Part shown: positions 1 to 9,260 of the stretch, piece after piece
How the letters are laid out: each line of letters begins with the position of its first letter
How positions within the stretch are numbered: position 1 is the first letter of the stretch
Origin: Priapulus caudatus
Taxonomy: Eukaryota; Priapulida; Priapulimorpha; Priapulimorphida; Priapulidae
Assembly (NCBI RefSeq): GCF_000485595.1
Contig: NW_014577904.1
Location: forward strand, 10,004 to 31,302
Direction of reading: 5' to 3'
Length of the DNA stretch: 21,299 bases
The notes under the pieces: generated by a model
What the model was told of the DNA's origin: nothing
Database searches by the model: none
What the model saw: only the letters and a program-made list of their open reading frames with translations
Program-made: the position numbers and the translations under genes

Positions 1-71
1 GCTTAGTGAGCAGCAGCCATATGGTCTTGCGTACTCCTTTTTGGCCGGCTTCATGCGAGCGCGTATCTGGT

Positions 72-169
72 TCATTGGTGTTTCTCCACAAGAGGCCGCA
101 GAGCATCAAACAGCTTCTTGAATGCGCATCGGCCGCCCAGCTTTTCTTCCCCAGCATCCTCCTCGCGAT
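72..169 (-). CDS. Candidate terminal exon of an unknown minus-strand gene
   Basis: On the minus strand a fair acceptor (ctcttgtcgtccag, AG at 171-170) precedes an open frame reading REEDAGEEKLGGRCAFKKLF and DALRPLVEKHQ, then TGA. Composition is coding-like (GC-ending codons, charged then amphipathic). I do not recognise the family. It could also be a decayed mobile-element gene or chance; the opposite strand is open as well. Confidence 0.25.
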
Positions 170-204
170 CTGGACGACAAGAGCACACAGCCGTGCATGA
201 CGCT

Positions 205-830
205 GTAAATTAAATTCTTTGGCATACTATCACCGCCTTATAATCCTATAATATATAAAGTGTTCGCCGATTTGTGTGTTCGCGCATAATAAGAACTTGC
301 AGCTAGAAGAAACGTAAATATATTTTCAGAATCAGCACGCCTGGAGCGGTGGGTGCTGGCTTGAAACAAAAAGTCAAAAAGTAAAAAGTTAAAAATTTAT
401 AAAAATTATATGCATCAATAAGATGGCATACAGATTAACATTATATATACATCACGTACGCTCGTGAATCCATTTGGTGTCTATAACAACTCATAACGTC
501 CCAGTAGACGAATTGATTAAGCATCGGCCGATCCTAAGCCATTGATTTCTGTTTTATCGAATCCCACTCGGGCAAATGCTTTGTCGTACTTTGGACTGTT
601 TGAGTAATGTACTTTGGCCCATATTCACCGTTAATTCAAATTTAATTTTTTTACCACAGTTTAAAACGTTAGTAAAAATCCAGCAATAAAACTATGGTAA
701 ATGATAATGCCATAGCGCAAAACTGACAGGAACATTCATGGAAGCTATGCTAGGCTTACAATATCAAATATTATTTAGATTTTCTATTATAATCTTCATT
801 TTATTATTATAGATTTTTGACTTTTTTATT
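205..830. other. AT-rich non-coding stretch
   Basis: No gene or clear repeat is seen. The stretch is AT-rich with short A/T runs and stops in all frames. It would be WDR35 intron if that gene's upstream exons lie left of the window. Confidence 0.5.
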
Positions 831-880
831 TTAATGACTTTCTATTTTATCGTTTATTTCCTTATTATTTTTACTGTTTG

Positions 881-1165
881 GGAGTGGGATGGATTGGGAT
901 GGGATGGGGATTGGATAGGGGATGGCATGCAAGTGGGATCGAGATGGGATTGGGATGGATGGCATGGGATAGGATGGGCATGGATCGATGCGGCTGCGAT
1001 GGGATGGATGGCCATCATGGCATGGCTGGCCTGGGATGCCGAATGAGGGGCAATGCGATGAATGGATATGGATGGGATGCGGATGGGATGCGGTGTGGAT
1101 GGGCATGGGATGGACGATGCATGGCATTTGGAGGCGATGGTGGATGGATGCAATGGATACGATAG
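881..1165. repeat. Degenerate GGGAT/GGATG satellite-like tract
   Basis: About 285 bp built from GGGAT, GGATG and GGCATGG words on the plus strand, with no fixed long period. The lack of TAA/TAG/TGA in such a tract opens several overlapping frames on both strands (Trp/Gly/Met-rich or His/Ser/Pro-rich), which are not genes. Confidence 0.85.
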
Positions 1166-1384
1166 ATAGTTCGATTTTTGGGTAGTTTTCTTTCAACAGC
1201 GGTCACCAACTGAGTAAACACACTGATCGCCCGGGCAACCCTGGTATCCCGCTAGTTATATACTATATATACATTATATTTGTATATGAGGGTTGCTATC
1301 AATCACCATATTTAACGAATTCCGTTCATGAAATGCGAAATATTATTTAAGTAAATACTGTGTAATAGCACAAAAAACACATGC

Positions 1385-1757
1385 AAGCAGCGCTAGCCAG
1401 GGGGGGGCGGCGGTGGGCGGTCTCGCCCCCCCCAAAACGCCGGCCAAAAGAGAGAGGAAGAGGAGAAGAGAAACAAAAGTAGAGGACGTAGGAAGAAAAA
1501 GGAGACATACAAAGACAATGACAAGGACTGTGTTGTAGCTATAGTACCTAAACTGGTGTTGCTCTCTGAAAAAGTAATCGAAACGGTGGGTTGAATCCTA
1601 ACTTGTAGGGTTTGAGTCTAGGGTTGAGTAGGTGTCATCAGACCATAGCAGAATATGCCCAAGTATGCCTCAGATTGCAGGAAAATGGCTTAAATGTTCA
1701 AAATTTTCTGGGGGGGGGCATGCCCCCAGACCCCCTAGCACTGCCTGCCTAGCACGT
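1385..1757. mobile_element. Candidate non-autonomous element with poly-G hairpins
   Basis: The left edge reads GCAGCGCTAGCCAGGGGGG, and the right edge read on the minus strand is GGCAGTGCTAGGGGGTCTGG, an imperfect inverted pair. Just inside lie two G/C hairpins: a GGGCGGTCTCGCCC-type hairpin near 1415-1435 and TGGGGGGGGGCATGCCCCCA near 1709. The text near 1665-1735 (TTCAAAATTTTCTGGGGG..GCATGCCCCCAGACCCCCTAG) resembles a repeat motif widespread in invertebrate genomes; I cannot name the family. Confidence 0.45.
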
Positions 1758-2740
1758 GCACAACGTAAACGGTTTGTCGAAATTTGGATGTGCGTGCATC
1801 GTATTATGCATTGTATAAATGTATGTACGGTGTTGTGGGTGCTTGTGTGATGTCGTGTGGTGTGTGATGGTGCGTGTGTGCTGCGTGTGTGTGTTCTTGT
1901 CAGTCGAATTGTCGTGCTGCGGGGTCGTGCCGCGGAGCGCTGGTCCGCGCCGTAAATTATTCGGGCTGTCTCACCGATTCGCTATGTCGCTACTAGCTGA
2001 TTGTGCTACGCTCCGTGCATCTACCATCTGTCTCCACGTGGGTCCTCGTCCCGTAGGTTCTGGTGCCGGGCTACGGTTGCTAGCGGAGCCCCCTGATTCG
2101 CACACTTCACCGTGCTCATACATTGCCGCACCACCCAAAAAAATCCATGGTACGGACTGCATGCAAGATAAAAACAATCAACATTAGTGAAGAATAACTA
2201 ATGCTGTCTGCTACCACGTTTGTAGTTGCCACACAATCCTCTATCTCACTTTACATGTAAACAATGCACCAGCATTTCATAAAACCATGCCTCATAATGA
2301 CCTCGGCGTCGCAGACGTGCCTCAGAACGCATAGGGTCCATGATAACTTGTTATTATACGATATTATTGGCAAATATAATAATTGAGGTACACATCATTA
2401 TGTGAATAGTTTGAACAATGGTAATCGGCGTTTCACTTCTGATAAACACATCAAGGGCAATCACAGAAGAAATTTGAATTGCCTAGCAATAACTATCAAT
2501 ATCTAAACTATGCATAGATACGATAGCTGTTAGTCTGTTGAAAGCGTTTACGCTCCTCTCTAGGTTCCAATACATCGATCTCCTCACACAATGCCTTAAC
2601 TCTAACCTAATCTAACCCTGCTGCATCAATCCTGACATTAACCTACGTCATAGATCAGAGGCCAAAGTATCGCAAAACGTCCTCCAGTTTTTAACATGGC
2701 TGGAAAGACATAGACCTTATTAGTTAGTAGCTAGTACTTT
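1758..2740. other. Non-coding stretch with a GT-rich tract
   Basis: A GT-rich tract spans about 1815-1905. A GC-richer stretch at 1920-2110 has an open minus-strand frame, but no family resemblance and no convincing splice context. The remainder is ordinary AT-rich DNA. Confidence 0.4.
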
Positions 2741-2939
2741 CCATTACATGCTTCTCTTACACTACATACTTACCATCAGACGTGCGATTACAAACGCAGG
2801 ACAGGTAAACACCAGACGCCAACATGGCGGCCGTGGACAGCGACGTAGTCGATCGATGCCGACTTGTGTAGGCCACCTGGTAGAGAAGGCTTGGCAGCGT
2901 GCGATGAAGCGATTTAGCCCCTTTCTGATATAGTTCGCA

Positions 2940-4250
2940 CGCGCTCAGTAGCTTGTTCTTCTCTCAACAAGATGCCTGTGCATACTTCGTAACAGCCAAC
3001 GATGTTCAATCTCGCTAGAGGCCCACTATGTGGGAAACGGTAAGTTTAATTCACGAGGGGCCGGTGCTGATGAACATAACCAGTGTGGCCACTCTTCCTG
3101 GTAGGTTAAGGGGATATGTTCAAAAGTATCGTTTTTGCCAGCGGCAGATAGCGAGAGCGACTGCCCCTCTGCCATCAGGGAACTTGAATATTGAACTGTA
3201 TGATACTGCAAAGTTGCTGGATATCAACTTTGATCAACCAATTAAACTTTGACACACCATTGTATCTACCATCTCCACCAAGGCTTGCAGACAGCTACAA
3301 ATGTACTTAAACGTATCCGGGCGGGTCACTCATTTTGACTGCCAGCAAGGTTATCTACTCTCATTTATAAGGTCAAACTTTAATTTTTAGCTCATTGGTT
3401 TGGCCACTCTGTCGAAGGAAAAAATGTGATAAACTTAGAAGATAACAATGAACAGGCCCTCAGTATGTATATAGAGATTTTGACCAGCTCATATAAGGAG
3501 ACTCATTAATCCAGAGACAAAAAACATATCCCGTTCTCTACGCCGCATGCCGGAATTTGCCATCCGAAGTCTTAATAATTCACATCGGGGCGACAGGCCA
3601 CTCTATCCTAAATGATTCGGCTAAACAAAAAAAGACACAACTGAAAAATAACTACCCTCAGATACAAATATAAATTGAGAAGGTGCACGCACACACGGGG
3701 TCCGTATGGCGACACAGTTTTAGAGCTGAGGCTGCCAGAGACTCATGGAACAGTCTTACCAGAAAATGTTGAGGTCATCGTGAAAATTTAATGACTTCAA
3801 GAAGAAGTAGGCTTGCGTGGGTAGGAGGATAAGTGCAAATGTCAGCATGATGTAAATTTTTTGTTGAATTCTCTATGTATAGATTTCCGTCGCTAAGTTT
3901 ATCGGCCTGAAACGTTTACATCTTATCTGTTTTCTAATTTTCATATTTGAATGCGTCGGCGGAACAAAGCCATGGCTTATTTCTTGTGTACAACACTACG
4001 CGCATTAAATAAAGCTTACTTATACTCATACTTTACTTTTATAACTACTAGAAGGCTGAAATTTTATGATACAAAATGCAATTAGGGGGCAGCAATTTTA
4101 GTGGCCTAAGCTTCAAAAAATTATTGCATTTATGTGCCAGCTACGTCACAACCCATATTAACTCGATCAGAACTTATTCTACAGATCACTTAAAAATTCT
4201 ATTTTTTTGCAAACCGGCCTGTGCATGGAGCTGCTGATTCCTTAAACTAC
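2940..4250. other. Non-coding stretch, nothing recognised
   Basis: Only short open frames are present. A 74-codon plus-strand frame at 3028-3252 shows no recognisable domain. No simple repeat or mobile-element end was seen. Confidence 0.4.
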
Positions 4251-4617
4251 AAGTCATATTTGGAAGACAGTTTGCCTACGTGAAGAAACATGAACAGAGA
4301 CACGACTTGTTTGGAAAAGTTCGGGATCGAGAAAAGTTCGGCGATACCTATGCCCTCGCACGAGTGCCCCTCTTGCACGTTGTACAGAAACTGTCGCGTC
4401 ACGCTTACGTTTGTGTGTTTTCGCCAGGTCTATGGCCATGGGTTTCCCACTGGTTCAGCTGCTATGTCACACTGTTCGATGGCCAACTGACCATTGTTAC
4501 ACTGGCAGCGCAAGGAAACATGAGACGTTAAGCGAAAGGCCTCACGAAGACAGCTGCACTTACGACCCATACGCTTACTATAGCATGTCGTTGTACTAGG
4601 TACATGCTTAGCAAAGA

Positions 4618-4815
4618 GCGATCAAGAGACAGGAGAGAGGAGAGAGAGAGAAAGAGAGAAGAAAATCTGAGGACGAGAGAGAGAGAGAGAAATCTGAGGA
4701 GACGAGAGAGAAGAAATCTGAGGACGCAGAGAGAGAGAGACAATCTGAGGGACGAGAGAGAAGAGAGAAATCTTGAGGACGAGACGAGCAGAGAGTGGAA
4801 AAGAGGAGAGAAATA
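4618..4815 (+). repeat. GA-rich microsatellite with a recurring AAATCTGAGGACGAGAG unit
   Basis: The tract is almost pure purine on the plus strand. A roughly 30-bp word containing AATCTGAGGA plus GAGAGAG runs recurs about five times (near 4667, 4691, 4715, 4742 and 4770). It is a candidate for triplex (H-DNA) formation. Open frames across it are artefacts. Confidence 0.88.
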
Positions 4816-4874
4816 GATCAATAGCATAGATAGCATAGAAAGATAGATGGATTGATAAAAATATTACATCCAAA

Positions 4875-4991
4875 ATACACCACACCACACACACACACTC
4901 ACACACACACACACACACAGGCACGCATGCCCGCCGACACACACACACACATACAGACGCACGGCAACGCACACACAACAACACACACACT
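4875..4991 (+). repeat. CA microsatellite
   Basis: The stretch is an interrupted (CA)n tract, with a GCACGCATGCCCGCCG interruption near 4920. Confidence 0.92.
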
Positions 4992-5015
4992 ATATACTAC
5001 AATATCATTATCTAC

Positions 5016-5216
5016 CTTGGTGTACGGCAGCGACGGCTGCTGCGACATGCCGACAGCTGGCGAACATACTGTGCGGACGTCGGGCAGCAGCCGGTGTTCT
5101 CGGCAGGTTGCCCACCATCGTCTCCACCCGCCCGTAGATCCTCGATCATTGGTAGATAGCACCGGCGAGCACGCTCCATGGTGCGGCCCTGCACGAGTAG
5201 TTCACCGGCGTCCAGC
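5016..5216 (-). CDS. Weak candidate internal exon, unrecognised
   Basis: On the minus strand a pyrimidine-rich acceptor (tctctcgcacttgcgcag) and a donor (CACCAAG|gtagat) frame 201 bp. One frame is open throughout, reading LDAGELLVQGRTMERARRCY and LPMIEDLRAGGDDGG and ending rich in Cys/Arg. GC content is high next to microsatellites. No family is recognised, and GC-rich DNA lacks stops by chance, so this is recorded only as a candidate. Confidence 0.18.
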
Positions 5217-5239
5217 CTGCGCAAGTGCGAGAGAGCCCC

Positions 5240-5615
5240 AGGTCAGAGGTCACGCTAAGAAGTCGGCGGAGCGGTATCTGCGCGGGAGCGATCACGTACG
5301 AGGTCGCGCGGGGAGGTCACGACGGTCGCGCAGAGAGGTCACATACCGGAGCGTCGCGTGGGACGGTCAGCGCGGGAGGCGCGTACGAGGTCGCGCGGGA
5401 GTCACGTACGAGGTCGTGCGGGCGGTCACGTACAGTGTCCACGCGAGAGGTCACGTACGCAGGTCACGTACGAGGTCGCGCGGAGTCACGTACGAGTCGC
5501 GTTGGGAGGTCACGTACCGAGGTGCACGGGAGGTCACGTTCGAGGTCGCATGCGAGCACTACGAAGGCTCGGCGGGAGAGGTCACGTACACGCGTCATGT
5601 GCGGGGTCCGCTGAG
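5240..5615 (+). repeat. GC-rich minisatellite of GAGGTCACGTACGAGGTCGCG-like units
   Basis: Irregular units of about 24-30 bp combine GAGGTCACGTACGAGG and TCGCGCGGGAG words. About nine AGGTCA hexamers and many GTCACGTAC words occur. A perfect AGGTCA-G-AGGTCA direct repeat lies at 5240-5252. Long frames open in several registers (up to 257 codons) because the units lack stop triplets; they look like repeat artefacts. Confidence 0.85.
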
Positions 5616-5869
5616 AGGTACGTAAGAGTCGCGTGCAGCAGACATTGCCATCGAGTCACGGCTGGGGTCACGCCAGAGGTTATGTGTGAGCCATGGCCAG
5701 AGCGTCATGTGAGATCCACAGCGTCTACATGTGAGATTGATTGGGGCAAATTAAATTCGTTACTCTAGCAGGTAGCTCGTAAACCAAAGTAGGGGATTAA
5801 AGTAACATAAATGCGAGTTCTTGTAGTGCGGAATTGCACAGCACATGCGGGGTCATGTATCTAATCTAT

Positions 5870-5915
5870 CTAAATATATAAATATATATATATATATATG
5901 TATATTTAGATATAC
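5870..5915. repeat. AT microsatellite, self-complementary
   Basis: A (TA)n run is flanked by TAAATATA and TATATTTA, making a perfect or near-perfect cruciform-forming palindrome. Confidence 0.88.
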
Positions 5916-6408
5916 ATTTAGACTTAAGATAGTCATAATTATTTATGATGCTTCTGACAATAGGTCCCTTATCACTACTGACATCACAAACAATAATTAT
6001 ATACGACACTGGCAGCAAACACAGCGTTAGTGCCAGCGAGCTACAACCATGCACGTATAACATCAAACATGACATTACACATCCAGCCAGCTAAGGTTGA
6101 CAGCAATTAACTAAGTAACTAGCAAACACAGATTTGGTAAGCATCATTAATCACTATCACCTAATCATCCCAACTATGATCTTTCAGAATACGACCACAT
6201 CGCTATGGCACCACTGTTTACTAAGGCCGGCCCCATCTATATCAGCCCTCAGTAACTACGAAAACGTGCATAATACATTGTCTTGCAAATCGCGTAATTA
6301 ATGCACAGCTAACATCCACAACGGATACGGCAACGTAACTACTACTCGAAGCGCGACAGAGATACAATGAACGGATTACAATAATGAACGAGTGGTGCAG
6401 ACAAGACG

Positions 6409-6515
6409 ATGGAGCGAGCATGAGAGACGAGAAGAGAGGAGAAGAGCAGAGAAGAGAGATGAGAGAGAGGGACTGAGGGCGAAGGGGGAGGGAGAGAGAC
6501 CAACAGACAGACAGA
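6409..6515 (+). repeat. GA-rich purine tract
   Basis: An interrupted GAGA/GAAGAG purine tract on the plus strand, with no coding signal. Confidence 0.85.
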
Positions 6516-6679
6516 GAAGCAGCGAAAGGTGCCAGACTTGGAGCTGGTGCCTACGGATCAGCTGGTACATGTCTACAGGTGCAATGGACTCTCGCTGCTC
6601 TGCCACTGCCGCAGCATCCGGTCCGCGTCAGTCCTTGCCGACGAAATAGGTTATTGCGCTTGCCTGCATTTTGTGAACA

Positions 6680-7110
6680 GAGACACAGGCAATGATGGCG
6701 ATGTAGATTGGACGGTGCGCACATGGCAACAAAAGATTAATGGCCTGGCATAAAAGATTCACATGACATGCCTCGGCACTAATGTATTTACTGGCAATAA
6801 AGGCATTCACGTGTGATGCCAGCGATGTTATCGCATATATGCCTGAATATAATGCGGATTGGCATGCCTAGCAATCACGGTTATTGATATTACCAATGCC
6901 AAGAAATTATGGCATCCAATGTAGAAGTCTGATGGATCATATGGCTGCAATCATGGACTCACATGTGCGCAATGCTGGTACTAATGAATTACATGCGCGT
7001 GCCTACGGTGGCAATGTTGATTCATATAACATACCGGTATGGATGGATTCACAACATGTTCGGATATTCATGTGCCAATAATTGCCCTCCGGCAATAACG
7101 GATTAAGTGC
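6680..7110 (+). repeat. Highly degenerate tandem repeat around GGCAATAANGGATTCACATG
   Basis: Related words (GGCAATGATGG, GGCAACAAAAGATTAATGG, GGCATAAAAGATTCACATG, GGCAATAAAGGCATTCACG, GGCAATAACGGATTA) recur every 20-50 bp across about 430 bp. The period is irregular, so this is probably an old minisatellite. Confidence 0.4.
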
Positions 7111-7119
7111 GTACATGCT

Positions 7120-8020
7120 GTTGCTCGAAAGTTGGTTTAAACCACCGTGTACACTCTCGTGTCCCCAGACCCAGAGGATCATTGCAGGCACGAATTGTAG
7201 TTAAAATGAGTCAGGAAGTGGCATGCATTAAGCAAGGTATTGTACATTACTGCCATGTATCACTACAGCAGTGACCTAGAAATTAAGAGTTAGTCTGTTT
7301 TCTCCCCGGTCATTCCCAAGCTGCTGAGCCCCACCTTCACAAAATGGAACTCTACCTGTAGATACTGCGCCCCTTGTCTTCTGCTCAGTCCACCCCGCTT
7401 TAGATTCCCCAATAAAACCAATAACTAAAAACATAAGAATTTAGACTTATAACTCTCGGCAATGATAAAGAGCATACTCTGCTAAACGACAGGATAGAAC
7501 AAAATAGTGGCCTCAATGGCGGAACCAAGCCCCTAGTTGTTTCACTTATTAAAAGGCTGTTAGGGTTGCCATGCCACCTGCCTTTGACTTTTGCATGGAC
7601 AGGAAAAAATGGCAACTCTCTTCCGAAAAATGGCTCTCCGCATCAACTTGCATTACTAGTGTATAACAAAATGTGCTTCACACTAAAACGTCGTAGCAGA
7701 AACCTAAACCATAACTTGATTCTCACACCGATCTCGACACCATCCAACCTTACGCTCCACACGAGACAAACACGCCAAATCTGGTTGTCTTCAGCTTGGC
7801 CCTGCTGCCTTACCAACGTCCTGGAGATGCCTAACTTCAGATGTCACTTTTGACAGTATATGGCATCAGTAATGCGCTTCTTAGGCTTTCATAGCCAAGA
7901 AAGGACGGATGGTTGAGACAAAAAATGATACGGCAAGTAAAAAAGAGAAAATCGAGGCCATCATTGTGTTAACTGATGTTGACAATATCACAGCTACAAT
8001 GGGTTCACCGAATGTGCATA
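7120..8020. other. Non-coding stretch, nothing recognised
   Basis: No exon, repeat or element end was recognised. Short open frames (for example 7566-7853) have no domain features. Confidence 0.4.
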
Positions 8021-8029
8021 GTGTACGCA

Positions 8030-8212
8030 CTCACTCGCACACAACACGCGTTTGCACGTGATACACACGCCCGCACACCCACATGCAAGCACGCATGCAT
8101 GCACATACACGCACCACACACACGGGATTCGCTCACACACATGCCACGCCTGCACGCACGCACGCACGACGCACGCACGCACGCACGCACGCACGCAACG
8201 CCGCCACGCACA
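8030..8212 (+). repeat. CA/CACG-rich microsatellite
   Basis: Interrupted ACAC and ACGC words end in a cleaner (CGCA)n block near 8155-8200. Overlapping His/Thr-rich and Cys/Val-rich frames here are artefacts. Confidence 0.88.
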
Positions 8213-8522
8213 CAGATTGCAGGATCGTTAGTTGGGTTTCTAACATTTTGACAGCTCACACATCAATAGGAAAACGAGACGAGGGCAATGTCCAGGTCGT
8301 GACGAACTTTATTTCATCTATCATTGCACTGAGTGTGCAAGTGACACTGGTGTGCACTGTAGTGTTTGCACTCGCTGTGTTGTATATACTGTATGCTAGT
8401 TTGAATGCCTACACATAGAACAACCTATACACATGTTCATGATACTAATAACTCTCGTGCTGGGTTTCATTGGGTATGTAGTTTTATTCTGCTGCATTAC
8501 GTATACTTTATCCTAAAACAAT

Positions 8523-9118
8523 GTCAAGCTGTTTCAACCTGCCGTGTTACATATACTGTATTCTTGTAACACACGTACACTGTGGCATGCCAAGCTGTTT
8601 CTACCTGTTGTGTTACATATACTGTATACATGGTACACTTGTAATACACGTACACTGGCATGTCAAGCTGTTTCAACCTGCTGTGGTACATACACTGTAT
8701 ACTTGTAACACACGTACACTGTGGCATGCCAAGCTGTTTCAACCTGCTGTGTTACATACACTGTATACTTGTAACACACGTACACTGTGGCATGCCAAGC
8801 TGTTTCAACCTGCTGTGTTACATACACTGTATACTTGTAACACACGTACACTGTGGCATGCCAAGCTGTTTCAACCTGCTGTGTTACATACACTGTATAC
8901 TTGTAACACACGTACACTGTGGCTTGTCAAGCTGTGATATAACGTATAACCTGCCGTATTACTGTACTGTACTGTATACTTGTAACACACGTAGGCCTAC
9001 ACTGTGGCATGTCAAGCTGTGGTATAACCTGCTATGTTACATATACTGTACTGTATACTTGTAACACACGTACACTGTGTCGTGTCGAGCTGTGCTATAA
9101 CGTATAACATGCCGTGTT
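8523..9118 (+). repeat. 66-bp minisatellite, about nine copies
   Basis: The AAGCTG word recurs at 8526, 8592, 8665, 8731, 8797, 8863, 8929 and 9014, with a variant at 9087, so most units are exactly 66 bp. Units contain AAGCTGTTTCAACCTGCTGT, GTTACATACACTGTATACTT and GTAACACACGTACACTGTGG. The central copies (8731-8928) are nearly identical; the edges are decayed. As 66 is 22 codons, frames stay open on both strands. The array ends 10 bp before a WDR35 exon. Confidence 0.93.
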
Positions 9119-9127
9119 ACATCTCAG

Positions 9128-9260
9128 ACGACATCGGCGCTGGCTGGATTGCTGGATGACGACATGAACTCGATGAGCGACATACGCGTGATTGAGAACT
9201 CGTGGCGGGGGGCACGCGCCTACCACTTCTTCCTGCTAGCCCAGCAACAGCTACATCAAG
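9128..9260 (+). CDS. WDR35: WDR35 exon (window exon 1)
   Basis: The acceptor is ttacatctcag before ACGACATCG, and the donor is CAAG|gtgagg. The reading frame starts at phase 0 and leaves one base at the 3' end. It encodes [13 protein letters not shown] at the start and [19 protein letters not shown] at the end, a strongly conserved block of WDR35. The pyrimidine tract before the acceptor is weak and belongs to the last, decayed unit of the 66-bp minisatellite. Confidence 0.88.

Noticed and set aside
2592-2625. Telomere-like TAACC words
   Set aside because: Only two or three imperfect words (CTAACCTAATCTAACC); not a telomeric array.
4280-4531. Open frames around CPSCTLYRNC and VYGHGFPTGS
   Set aside because: Several frames overlap, none gives a recognisable family and no consistent exon structure was found.
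4852-5625. 257-codon open frame
   Set aside because: It runs from the CA microsatellite into the GC-rich minisatellite; other frames are open too and the translation is low-complexity Arg/Gly/Thr/Val repeats.
6392-6649. Frames through the GA tract and the GC-richer stretch after it
   Set aside because: They are opened by the purine repeat; the part after 6529 has no recognisable domain or good splice sites.
8521-9064. Long frames with perfect 22-residue repeats
   Set aside because: The 66-bp minisatellite unit is a multiple of three and lacks stops, so several frames on both strands are open; no start or family features.
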